Shown: piece after piece, positions 1-8,100 of the stretch | Layout: each line of letters begins with the position of its first letter | Numbering within the stretch: position 1 is the stretch's first letter | NCBI GenBank assembly: GCA_018676275.1 | Contig: JABHFC010000383.1 | Coordinates: 1 to 13,738 of the forward strand | Origin: Gammaproteobacteria bacterium | GTDB taxonomy: Bacteria; Pseudomonadota; Gammaproteobacteria; Eutrophobiales; Eutrophobiaceae | Direction of reading: 5' to 3' | Length of the DNA stretch: 13,738 nt | Position numbers and translations under genes: made by a program | Notes under the pieces: generated by a model | What the model was told of the DNA's origin: nothing | The model's database searches: none | The model's input: only the letters and a program-made list of their open reading frames with translations

Positions 1-461
1 CTCAGCAATTTTTCGCAACAGGCATAATTCCACATGCCTTTATATTCGTCAGCCTCGACAATCTTTACACCTTCAGCATTGACTTCAAGTCCCCAGCGCT
101 TATCCATGTCGGCTGGCTGACCTGTTATGACGATAGCACGATATCCCAGCTTCATTAGATCCTGGCCAGGCTCACCACCGGTATTTGCTTCCTTAATACC
201 ACCTGTTAAAGGGCTTTTACAACCAACAGAGAGTCTGCCCGAGGTAGGGGCTGAAGTACCGGATAATATACCCGGCGCCAATACCAGAACATTATCAGAA
301 CCGAGGGGATCACACATTGGATCGCATTCATTCAACAGGATTTTTGCTGATAATGTACGCCCGCCCTGATAACGCCATTCATCGGGATAAGCTTCGATAG
401 CAATCGACAGATCTGTCATATTGAGTCGGATTATTTTGTCATTATCCCAGCTGTTACTCAT
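1..461 (-). CDS. Aldehyde:ferredoxin oxidoreductase family protein, second tandem copy (partial, C-terminus beyond left edge)
   Basis: The frame is open from an ATG at 461 to the window edge and gives 153 residues beginning MSNSWDNDKIIRLNMTDLS. It is the N-terminal domain of an AOR-family enzyme. In characterised members this domain binds the tungsten (or molybdenum) bis-pterin cofactor, and the enzyme interconverts aldehydes and acids using ferredoxin or another low-potential carrier. The visible family signature is SGTSAPTSGRLSVGCKSPLT (residues 67-86), followed by GGIKEANTGGEP and LMKLGYRAIV. A gapless alignment by eye with the complete upstream copy gives about 115 of 153 identical residues. 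The start is supported by CTGGAG with 7 nt between GGAG and ATG, the same arrangement as in the other copy. The [4Fe-4S] cysteines would lie outside the window, so completeness cannot be judged. The substrate is unknown. Confidence 0.88.
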   Translation of the reverse strand, partial: MSNSWDNDKIIRLNMTDLSIAIEAYPDEWRYQGGRTLSAKILLNECDPMCDPLGSDNVLVLAPGILSGTSAPTSGRLSVGCKSPLTGGIKEANTGGEPGQDLMKLGYRAIVITGQPADMDKRWGLEVNAEGVKIVEADEYKGMWNYACCEKLL

Positions 462-601
462 TTCTTTTCTCCAGAAAAATGGGGTTAAATACCCACAAAC
501 GATTTAGTTTAAGCCTAAACTAAACGATTTACTTTGTCGATAGCAGAACAGAAATCCGGTTCCCACTAGAACATGGGAACCGGGAGTGCTAAGTACTGAT
601 A
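462..601 (-). promoter_or_regulatory. Intergenic control region between the two AOR genes (palindromic candidate operator)
   Basis: Positions 503-511 (TTTAGTTTA) and 516-524 (TAAACTAAA) form a perfect 9-bp inverted repeat around a 4-nt centre. The decamer AAACGATTTA occurs twice as a direct repeat, at 497-506 and 522-531, overlapping both arms. The element lies 42-64 bp upstream of the ATG at 461. This fits an operator for a dimeric repressor or activator of the MarR or TetR kind, but no regulator gene is visible in the window. A weak -35-like TCGACA (minus strand, 540-535) lies just upstream, but I found no convincing -10 at proper spacing. The palindrome is directly visible; its regulatory role is inference. 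Confidence 0.5.
556..583 (-). terminator. Hairpin downstream of the complete AOR gene (weak terminator or processing stem)
   Basis: CCGGTTCCCA (556-565) and TGGGAACCGG (574-583) form a perfect 10-bp stem with an 8-nt loop, 18 bp after the stop codon of the first AOR gene. In the minus direction the stem is followed by ATTTCTGTTCT, only moderately T-rich, so it is not a classic strong terminator. It could attenuate read-through into the second copy or stabilise the 3' end of the first message. Confidence 0.5.
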
Positions 602-2344
602 CTAACCAGCCGGTGAGGCGTGAAAGAAATTCTCGGTAGGTGATTGGCGTACTTTGGCTATGGCAATATGTTCGGCAGAGATATTGAATACGCGATCATT
701 ATTCTCACCGATTGGCTCTTCTTTTAAACAGGCAGCCATATCGTCATCTTCAACTGTGAATCCGGCCTTGTCATTGAATTCCCATTCATCCAGCAAACAC
801 TGCCAGCCAATATCAGCCAACTGCTCATTGCTGAGCTCTTCATTGAACATGATGCTGTAAAATTTGCGATGTTCATCAATTGTTGGTCCAAGAAACATGC
901 AGAAACCCGAAGTATCGCAAAGGGCGTTAATAATCTGCACTTCCTGCGAAGCAATTGCAGCGGCTTCACCGCTGATGGCTGGATCAACAACCAGGCCAGC
1001 AGTATGATCAGCTCCCATGGCACTGCTGCAGTAGGTTATACCCGCTGCTAATAGAGGACGTGGATCCCAGGCTGGCATGGCTTGCCCTTTCGCCACCGGA
1101 ACACGCGCATGATTTCGCGCGCTGCCCACGGCCACAGCACCATTGGCCACATCTACGGCATCTTTATCACCACTGCATACACCTTCACTGAGCAATTTCT
1201 TCGCACCCACCGCATCACCCCATTCCATACCACCGGCATCCATCAATACAGCGATAGCCGCACCGGTTTCAATCGTATCGAGACCCAGCTCATCGCAAAG
1301 ACGATCCAGATCGGCTACGTCTTCCCAATTGTTAATGGCACAACAGGATCCAAGCAAAGTCAGCGTTTCAAATTCGAGCGCCGAGGTGACATAGTTACCA
1401 TCTTTGTCATGCACAATATTTGAACATTTGACAATACAACCGGTCATGCAGTTATGCATACCACCACCGTGAGTTTCAAATGACTCCTTGATACGAGCAC
1501 CGTCCAGCTTATCCACTTCAGGGTTACGCCCATCAGTTCTGTTTTTATAGGGAAAGGTATGCAGCATATTCGCGATTGGCACGACGGAACTGGTGCCATA
1601 GGCAAATTGTGCGTGTCGCGTGGCAAGATAGTTCTTGCTGAATTCCTTAATATATTTCGCCAATGCCTTGGAATCTTCGGGTTTACGGATAGACGCTTTG
1701 CCAGGATCGATAGCAACCCATTTCAGGCACTTGGAGCCCATTACCGCACCTACTCCGCCCCTTGCAGCGTGGCGAGCAGGTCGCTTTTCTTTATCTCTGT
1801 CAGTACAGGCAACAGAGGCACCTTTCATCATCATCTCACCAGCTGGCCCAATAGAGATGGCCGACGCTGTTTTCGGATAATTGGCCAACAGCTTTTCGCA
1901 ACTGGCATAGTTCCACATACCCTTGTAGCCGGTGGCATCGACTAGTCTGACGCCTTCGGCATCAACCTCAAGACCCCAGCGTTTATCCCGATCCGCAGGC
2001 TGTCCTTGTACGACAATGCCGCGGTATCCGAGCTTCATTAAATCTGCAGCAGGTTCACCACCAGCATTAGCTTCTTTGATGCCATTGGTCAGAGGACTTT
2101 TACAACCTACAGAGAGTCTGCCTGAAGTCGGTGCCGAAGTACCAGACATCGCGCCTGCCACCAGGGTCAGGACATTGTCTGGTCCCAAGGGATCGCACTC
2201 TGGATCACATTCCTGTAACAAAATTTTCGCCGATAGTGCACGACCTCCAAGCAATTTCCACTCCTGTGGATAATCGTCAACGGAAATCGTTAAATCGGTC
2301 ATATTTACTCTGATTAGCTTATCGTTGTCCCAGACTGCACCCAT
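602..2344 (-). CDS. Aldehyde:ferredoxin oxidoreductase family protein, complete tandem copy
   Basis: This 580-residue protein has the AOR layout, slightly shorter than the usual 600-620. The N-terminal cofactor-binding domain shows SGTSAPTSGRLSVGC near residues 67-81 and GPAGE near 166. RHAARGGVGAVMGSK lies at about 191-205. The iron-sulfur region at about 299-307 reads CMTGCIVKC, a C-x3-C-x3-C spacing, followed by LEFETLTLLGSCC. The signature MGADHTAG is near 443-450 and the fourth cluster cysteine is in TSGFC (about 482). Characterised relatives use a tungstopterin and one [4Fe-4S] cluster to oxidise aldehydes or reduce acids or activated rings; the substrate here cannot be read from sequence. 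The frame stays open to an ATG at 2419, but I chose 2344. MGAVWDNDKLIRVN there aligns with the start of the second copy, and CTGGAG sits with the same 7-nt spacing. No separate electron-transfer subunit is in the window; one could lie to the left. The gene diverges from the P450. Confidence 0.93.
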   Translation of the reverse strand: MGAVWDNDKLIRVNMTDLTISVDDYPQEWKLLGGRALSAKILLQECDPECDPLGPDNVLTLVAGAMSGTSAPTSGRLSVGCKSPLTNGIKEANAGGEPAADLMKLGYRGIVVQGQPADRDKRWGLEVDAEGVRLVDATGYKGMWNYASCEKLLANYPKTASAISIGPAGEMMMKGASVACTDRDKEKRPARHAARGGVGAVMGSKCLKWVAIDPGKASIRKPEDSKALAKYIKEFSKNYLATRHAQFAYGTSSVVPIANMLHTFPYKNRTDGRNPEVDKLDGARIKESFETHGGGMHNCMTGCIVKCSNIVHDKDGNYVTSALEFETLTLLGSCCAINNWEDVADLDRLCDELGLDTIETGAAIAVLMDAGGMEWGDAVGAKKLLSEGVCSGDKDAVDVANGAVAVGSARNHARVPVAKGQAMPAWDPRPLLAAGITYCSSAMGADHTAGLVVDPAISGEAAAIASQEVQIINALCDTSGFCMFLGPTIDEHRKFYSIMFNEELSNEQLADIGWQCLLDEWEFNDKAGFTVEDDDMAACLKEEPIGENNDRVFNISAEHIAIAKVRQSPTENFFHASPAG

Positions 2345-2591
2345 GTTCGCTCTCCAGTATTTTATTGATTCGGTTCTATTTGAACTCACCAGTTTATTTG
2401 GTGTCAGGCCCGTCTTCAATGATTATCGTACCTGTCCGCCAAGAAAAACTTCTGCCTCAGGGATCAATTCCCTTATGTCACTTCAGCTATACTTCTGCGA
2501 TTCTCCTACAGATTCGTTTATGCTCTCGTAACATCATGAATTACAATATATATGTATCTTCAATTTCGCAGAGCGGACTCAATATCTAAAT
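2345..2591. promoter_or_regulatory. Divergent promoter region between AOR and P450 genes
   Basis: These 247 bp separate the divergent starts at 2344 (minus) and 2592 (plus), so both promoters must be here or nearby. On the plus strand TACAAT (2542-2547) is a reasonable -10, but its -35 is poor. On the minus strand GATAAT in the 2430s is a possible -10, also without a good -35. AGGGA and TCCCT around a 5-nt centre at about 2459-2473, and a CACCA/TGGTG stem near 2383-2399, are short inverted repeats. Shared activation of the two units is plausible but not shown. I see no convincing small gene here. Confidence 0.45.
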
Positions 2592-3821
2592 ATGTCGAAT
2601 TCAACAAAGCAGGATAAAATTTCGATAGAAAAATTCGATCCTCGTCATTTACCGGACGATTTTTACGTCGACCCATATCCATACTATCGACAGTTACGGG
2701 AAGATGCTCCCGTACACCTATGCCCGGATGGCTCCTATTTTCTGAGCAAGCACGCTGAACTTCGCAAAATATATCGCGACCCAAAAACATTCAGCTCTGA
2801 CAAAAAGGCACTATTCAAACCACTATTCGGTGACACGCTTTTATACGAACATCACACTACCAGCCTGGTATTTAACGATCCACCCTTGCATACCCATGTG
2901 CGCAGGGCAATCGGAGATGCTCTCTCACAAAAGACAATCGTTGCCATGGAAGCCGGTTTGAAAGAACTTGTTGACGAACTCCTAAATAAGCTGGAAGAGA
3001 AACAGCAATTCGATTTTGTCGAAGACTATGCCAGCATCATTCCTATAGAAGTCATAAGTAATTTGCTACGTGTTCCACAGGAAGATCGTGATCAATTACG
3101 ACGATGGGCAGTAGCGATACTTGGTGCATTGGAGTTTGATCTGCCGAAAGATAAGCTCGATTTGGGCAATCAATGCGTTAAAGAATTTCTCGATTACCTG
3201 AAGGACTTTGTTGCAGATCGTAAGAACAACCTCAGCGACGATGATGACGATATACTTAGCCGGCTGATCCGTTGGGATTTTGATGGTTTTCAGTTGTCAG
3301 AAAAACAACTTTTTCATCAGTGTATTTTTCTGTTAAATGCGGGGCACGATACAACGACTAATTTGATTGCTAACGGTATGCAAACATTACTGGCACATCC
3401 TGACCAGCTGGAAAAATTAAAGCAAGAACCTGATCTAATAAAATCTGCGGTTGAGGAGTTTCTTCGATTTGAGAGTCCGGTTCAACTGGGTAATAGAATG
3501 ACAACAACAGATGTTGAGATCGCTGGTGTTGAGATTCCTGCTAATACTAATCTGAATCTTGGCATCGGTGCTGCAAACCGTGACCCGGATATTTATTCCG
3601 ATCCGGAGACTCTGGACATCACACGGAACCCCCGTGACCACCATGCTTTTGCCGGTGGTATCCATTTATGTGCGGGTCTGAATGTTGCCCGACTGGAGGC
3701 GCAAATTGCAATCCCGGCAATACTTAAACGATTTCCGGATCTGCGTTCTTTGGAGACTCCCGTTTACGACAGACGTGCCCGTTTTAGGGCGATCTTGACG
3801 ATGCCCGTATCAGTAAATTGA
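2592..3821 (+). CDS. Cytochrome P450 (bacterial, soluble)
   Basis: This 409-residue protein has the normal length of a soluble bacterial P450 monooxygenase. These enzymes use heme and electrons from a ferredoxin/reductase pair to insert one oxygen atom from O2, for example by hydroxylation or O-demethylation. The visible landmarks are in order. The helix C region is DPPLHTHVRR at 96-105. The oxygen-binding helix I motif is AGHDTTT at 250-256. The ExxR motif is E289-F-L-R292, and the heme loop FAGGIHLCAG at 353-362 has proximal cysteine C360. There is no N-terminal membrane anchor. The start ATG has only a weak ribosome site, but the N-terminus (DPRHLPDDFYVDPYPYYRQL) is typical for the family. 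No ferredoxin or reductase gene lies beside it, so redox partners must come from elsewhere. The CYP family and substrate cannot be assigned by eye. It diverges from the AOR pair and precedes the PPOX-like gene on the same strand. Confidence 0.95.
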   Translation: MSNSTKQDKISIEKFDPRHLPDDFYVDPYPYYRQLREDAPVHLCPDGSYFLSKHAELRKIYRDPKTFSSDKKALFKPLFGDTLLYEHHTTSLVFNDPPLHTHVRRAIGDALSQKTIVAMEAGLKELVDELLNKLEEKQQFDFVEDYASIIPIEVISNLLRVPQEDRDQLRRWAVAILGALEFDLPKDKLDLGNQCVKEFLDYLKDFVADRKNNLSDDDDDILSRLIRWDFDGFQLSEKQLFHQCIFLLNAGHDTTTNLIANGMQTLLAHPDQLEKLKQEPDLIKSAVEEFLRFESPVQLGNRMTTTDVEIAGVEIPANTNLNLGIGAANRDPDIYSDPETLDITRNPRDHHAFAGGIHLCAGLNVARLEAQIAIPAILKRFPDLRSLETPVYDRRARFRAILTMPVSVN

Positions 3822-3910
3822 AACTCTCATTATTTGGACAGGTATTTATAGTCGGAAATTATTTTGATCGCTGTGCCATAATTTAATCAGGCGTCGCAGT
3901 CTGTAGATTC

Positions 3911-3926
3911 AAAATCAATTGATTTT
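3911..3926. promoter_or_regulatory. 16-bp perfect palindrome upstream of the PPOX-like gene
   Basis: AAAATCAATTGATTTT is a perfect 16-bp inverted repeat, 61 bp before the ATG at 3988. It lies in the 166-bp gap after the P450 gene. Further down the same gap are a short GGGC/GCCC stem (3938-3950) and a perfect -10 hexamer TATAAT (3962-3967). No good -35 precedes that hexamer, as would be expected of an activator-dependent promoter. An operator role is inference; an AT-rich palindrome of this length can also arise by chance. Confidence 0.4.
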
Positions 3927-3987
3927 CATAAGTAATTGGGCTTTTATGCCCAGGTAATTTTTATAATTTATTTACAGGAGGGGTGAG

Positions 3988-4650
3988 ATGGATACTTTGT
4001 TTGGTGAGGCACATCGTGAATTGCAGGATGAATTTGAAACACGGAATTTGGCTGACAGAATTATTGAGTTGGCCTGTGTTTCAGAAATTGGAGAGCAGGA
4101 ACAAGGCTTTATTGAAAGCCGTGATATGTTTTTTCTGGCATCTGTCGATAAAAATGGCAGTCCTACAGTTTCCTATAAAGGCGGCGATATGGGATTTCTC
4201 CGGGTCGTAGATGAAAAAACGATCACATTCCCTTCCCTGGACGGTAACGGTATGTATTTATCCATGGGAAATATCAAGCAAAGCGGACGTATAGGTATGT
4301 TGCTTATCGACTTTGAAAACCCACACCGAATGCGTATACAGGGTAAAGCGGAAATATCCAGGGATCCGGAATTACTTGCTGCGTATAAGGAAGCGCAACT
4401 GGTTGTTAAAGTGACTGTAGATCAAATTTTTGTAAACTGTCCTCGTTATATTCACCGTTATAAAAAGGAATCCCAATCACGTTATGTCCCTCGTGACGAT
4501 GTCGAAACACCAGTGGCAACATGGAAACGTATCGACATTATGCAGGACGTAATACCAAAAAAGGATGCTGAAAAAGTTGAAGCTGCCGGTGGCACAATGC
4601 CTATTGAAGAATGGTTTGAAAAAGTACAAACAGGTGCACCCGACGCCTAG
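3988..4650 (+). CDS. Pyridoxamine 5'-phosphate oxidase (PPOX)-like split-barrel protein, probably flavin-binding
   Basis: This 220-residue protein has the PPOX-like split beta-barrel pattern. Residues 47-73 (MFFLASVDKNGSPTVSYKGG onward) are the first barrel strands. Residues 86-119 contain GNGMYLSMGNIKQSGRIGML and RMRIQGKAEI, where the family usually contacts the FMN phosphate. NCPRYIHRY at 150-158 is a recurring signature in one PPOX-like subgroup. Such proteins use FMN, F420 or heme in small-molecule redox reactions; few of this subgroup have a known substrate. It is probably not the vitamin B6 enzyme itself. The start is well fixed by AGGAGG (3976-3981), 6 nt before ATG. The gene lies 166 bp after the P450 on the same strand and ends at a terminator, so the two may form one unit or this gene may use its own promoter. 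It is soluble, with no signal peptide. Confidence 0.85.
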   Translation: MDTLFGEAHRELQDEFETRNLADRIIELACVSEIGEQEQGFIESRDMFFLASVDKNGSPTVSYKGGDMGFLRVVDEKTITFPSLDGNGMYLSMGNIKQSGRIGMLLIDFENPHRMRIQGKAEISRDPELLAAYKEAQLVVKVTVDQIFVNCPRYIHRYKKESQSRYVPRDDVETPVATWKRIDIMQDVIPKKDAEKVEAAGGTMPIEEWFEKVQTGAPDA

Positions 4651-4667
4651 CTGGCAATCGTAATTAC

Positions 4668-4702
4668 AGGGGCTGCCTAATTTATTATGCAGTCCCTTTT
4701 TA
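4668..4702 (+). terminator. Rho-independent terminator after the PPOX-like gene
   Basis: AGGGGCTGC (4668-4676) pairs with GCAGTCCCT (4689-4697) in a 9-bp stem with one G-T pair and a 12-nt loop, followed by a run of T ending TTTTTATT. It begins 18 bp after the stop at 4650. It also sits just beyond the 3' end of the convergent gene at 4711, but in the minus direction the following bases (TGTAATTA) are poor in T, so it mainly serves the plus strand. Confidence 0.82.
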
Positions 4703-4710
4703 TTGTCCGG

Positions 4711-5097
4711 CTAGCGACCACGTTCCAGTAATTCAGCCATCTTTTGATGAATCAGGTTTATCGCTTTAAGTGGCCTGACAAACACTTTAAATTCTACAAT
4801 TTTTCCTTCTTCGTTCCACCTGATCATGTCAATACCGTTAACCATTATACCGTCTATCTCAACTTCAAACTCCAACACTGCATCATTTGCTGTTGTCAGC
4901 TCTCGGACATAGTGAAAGGTATCATTGATAAATACATGAAAGGCTGCTGATAGATATAAGGTAGTAATCTTCTTACCAGGCTGTGGCGTATGAACGACTG
5001 GCGAATAGAAAACCACGTCATCAGAAAGCAATTGATCAAGTGCACTCTCATTTCGCTCTTTAACTATCTGATGCCATGTACTAATAGTATTGATCAT
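4711..5097 (-). CDS. SnoaL-like / NTF2-like small protein
   Basis: This 128-residue protein fits the SnoaL-like branch of the NTF2 (cystatin-like cone) fold. An N-terminal helix is followed by LDQLLSDDVVFYSPV (20-34), then alternating strands ending in GIDMIRWNEEGKIVEFKVFV (88-107). The family includes ketosteroid isomerase, limonene epoxide hydrolase, polyketide cyclases and many proteins of unknown role, so no reaction can be assigned. The DD pair at 26-27 is a common family feature and need not be catalytic. The gene lies 65 bp after the RND permease on the same strand and may be the last gene of that unit. It could instead start from its own promoter; a CTCTATATAGAG palindrome lies in the gap. 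The start ATG has only an A/G-rich leader (AAAGAAAGAT). Confidence 0.72.
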   Translation of the reverse strand: MINTISTWHQIVKERNESALDQLLSDDVVFYSPVVHTPQPGKKITTLYLSAAFHVFINDTFHYVRELTTANDAVLEFEVEIDGIMVNGIDMIRWNEEGKIVEFKVFVRPLKAINLIHQKMAELLERGR

Positions 5098-5139
5098 ATA
5101 TCTTTCTTTTAAGTAACAACTCTGGTTTTCACCTAAATC

Positions 5140-5151
5140 CTCTATATAGAG
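5140..5151. repeat. 12-bp palindrome between RND permease and SnoaL-like gene
   Basis: CTCTATATAGAG is a perfect 12-bp inverted repeat 43 bp upstream of the start at 5097. It could be a small operator or simply an AT-rich palindrome. No good promoter hexamer pair could be matched to it. Confidence 0.3.
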
Positions 5152-5162
5152 TAGAACAGTAC

Positions 5163-8100
5163 TTAAGTTGCTTTTACAGTCTCCGGGGTATCGTCAGGAC
5201 TTGAACTAAAAAACCTTCTGATATCATCAACGATCATGACATTGGCGGGGATCATTATAAGCGTCATAACTGTAGCGAAGAGAATCCCAAAACCCAATGA
5301 TATACCCATTGGAATCAGGAATTGCGCCTGTACTGATTTTTCAAATAATAATGGCAATAAACCGAAGAAAGTTGTTAATGATGTCAATATCACGGGTCGG
5401 AAACGGGCGACGCCGGCATTCAAAACGGCATCAATCAGCTTGCTACCCTGATTCTTTTTCTGATTTATATAGTCAACCAGTACCAGACTATCATTTACCA
5501 CGACTCCCAGTAGTGCCATTAATCCAAGCAGACTGGGGAAGGTCAAATCGCGTCCCATTAACCAATGTCCAACCACCGCGCCAATAATCCCAAAAGGAAT
5601 AACGGACATAATAATTAGTGGTTCAATATAGGATTTAAGGGGTAAGGCTAATAAGCCGTAGATAGCAAATAACAAAATAAGCAGACCCACCTGTAAACTA
5701 CCGAAGGACTCCCGCTGGCTTTTTGCTTCCCCTTCAAAGGAATAAATTATTCCCGGATAATTACGCAATACCTCGTCAATATACTCACGAAGATCTTCAG
5801 TCAACACTGCCATGTTGACTTTTTCCTTGTCCATATCTGCCAGTACATTCATCGTACGATAACGATCAATACGGGTAATAGTAGATGGTCCTTTATCAGG
5901 CGTTAGCGTGGCAACGTGAGACAATGGGATTTTTCGTCCATCCGGCGCTGCGATCAGATATTCATCCAATGTGGCAATCTTACTACGCTCGCTTTTAGGC
6001 AAGCGTACAATGACACGAATATCGTCCCGTCCTCGTTGTATGCGTTGAGCTTCAAATCCGCGAAAGGCCTGACTCACCTGGCTTACTATTTCAGCGCGGG
6101 TCAGACCCATAACATGACCCTGTCGTGTCAACTCTATGCGTAACTCCTCTTTACCATCAGCCAGGCTATCCTGAATATCAAAAATATCCGGATAGGTAGC
6201 CAATCGCGCCTTAACAAGGTCTCCAACTTCCGACAATTGTTTCAGAGAATGACCACTAAACTGGATGTCAATCGGATCACCGGTACGGATCAGCTCTGCT
6301 CTGAAAGTAAGGGATTCGGCCCCGGGAATAGTGCCAATAATCTTACGCCACTCACTCACCAGCTTTTTACTGCTGATAGAAGTTATGCGCTCGTCAGATG
6401 GAATGGTCTCAAAAACCACGCGTCCGAAATGATCCGCATTGCCCCGGCCTCGTTGAGCCGCACCGGTAATGGAAAGAATATTTTGAATAACATACTCCCC
6501 ACCTTCTCCATCGACATATTTTTTTTGTAGTTCGAAAGCAGCATCGGTAATCCGCTGCATGTGTCGATCAGTGACTTCGAAAGGTGTCCCCACCGGCATT
6601 GTCAGGTTAGCGACTGCAAAATCGCCCTCAATATGAGGGAAGAATGTAAATTTGGTCCAGCCACTCGTCACCAATGTCACTGTTAATACTAATACGCCGA
6701 CAAATCCAGCCAGAACTGAATAACGATTTTTTACTGAAAAGTTTAATAGTGGCCGGTAATATTTGATTATAAGATCTTCAAAGCCATTGGCGAAGCGTCG
6801 TTGCCATTGTGTCAGACGAGAACTGTTTTCTACGCCGTTATTAACATTAATATGTTTTAAATGTGCCGGCAGCACGAACTTGGATTCAATCAGGGAAAAC
6901 AACAGACAGGGAATCACAACAGCTGGAATGGGTGCAATCATATCCCCCATCCAGCCCTCAATGAAAGCAAGGGGTGTAAATGCTGCAATAGTGGTGAGAA
7001 TGCCGAAAGTCACCGGTATCGCTACCTGTTTCGTACCTAGAATAGACGCGTTCAATGGATCCCCACCTTCGCGCATCCGTGAGTAAACATTCTCACCGGT
7101 GACGATGGCATCATCCACGACAATGCCAAGTACAATAATAAAACCAAAAAGACTCATAATATTTATACTGTAGCCAAAAATAGACATGAGAATTAGTGCA
7201 CCGAGAAAGCTCACAGGGATACCGATGAAGACCCAAAAGGCAACTGCGGGTTGCAAAAACACAGCCAGCAGTACAATAACCAGGATACCTCCCTGAATGG
7301 CGTTAGTAGTTAGGGTAGACAGTCTGGCTTTAAGTATTTTTGAATTATCGTCCCAATAAGACAGGCTCATACCGACGGGCAGCCCGGATTGTTTTTCGTC
7401 AATGTAAGCCCTGACATTTTTTGATATCTGTAATGCGCTCTGATCACCGATGCGGTAAACCTGGATCAATCCGGCAAAATCTCCATTAAAGCCGGTTCTC
7501 AGTGACACCTCTTCAAAGCCATCATTGACAGTTGCTATGTCTGATACACGGATGATACTGCCATCAGAATTTGTTTTGACTACTATGTCTTCAAATTCGA
7601 CACGTTGATATGCCTGGCCCTTGGAACGTATCAAGACATCACCACCATCGGTACGCACATTCCCGGCGGATATATCCAGTGAACTACGCTGCACTGCTCT
7701 GGCAATATCTGCCAGGGTAAGATTAAAATCTCGCAAACGATCCTGTGAGGCTTCTATGCTGATCTCATACTTTCTGACAGCATCCAGTTTAACCTGGGTG
7801 ATCCCATCCACACGCAAAAGATCGTCACGAACCCTCTCTGTATAATTTCGTATTTCTTTTTCGTTGTAGTCACCGGCGACAACTACTGAAATGACCTCAT
7901 GAGTGTGTTGAGCCAGACTAACGATGGGTTTTTCCGTGTCAGCTGGAAAGGTGTTAATTGAGTCAACACGGTTTTTTATATCGTTTAATAAATTCCTTGC
8001 GTCATATCCCGACTCTACTTCAATCGCTACCGTTGTCCCGCCTTCAACGGAACGACTGGTAATTTTATCGATACCTTCAAGATCCTGTACTGCCTCTTCG

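Noticed and set aside
1932..2273. Plus-strand open frame of 113 codons inside the AOR gene, with a similar one at 127-369
   Set aside because: Both are antisense shadows of the repeated AOR N-terminal domain; their mutual similarity is explained by the gene duplication.
1..2344. The AOR pair as BamB-type benzoyl-CoA reductase subunits
   Set aside because: BamB belongs to the same superfamily, but no other Bam-complex genes are visible and the nearby P450 points to aerobic chemistry, so the narrower call is not supported.
2345..2419. Longer N-terminus of the complete AOR gene from the ATG at 2419
   Set aside because: The 25 extra residues have no match in the second copy, no ribosome site precedes 2419, and the ATG at 2344 has CTGGAG at the same spacing as the paralog.
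2560..2790. Minus-strand open frame overlapping the P450 start
   Set aside because: It is antisense to clear P450 coding sequence, has no recognisable domain and no good ribosome site.
3936..3967. TTGGGC (3936-3941) with TATAAT (3962-3967) as a standard sigma70 promoter
   Set aside because: The spacer is 20 bp, longer than the usual 16-18, so the pair was not called as a normal promoter.
4668..4702. The same hairpin as a strong bidirectional terminator
   Set aside because: In the minus direction the stem is followed by TGTAATTA, not a T run, so only the plus-strand role is well supported.
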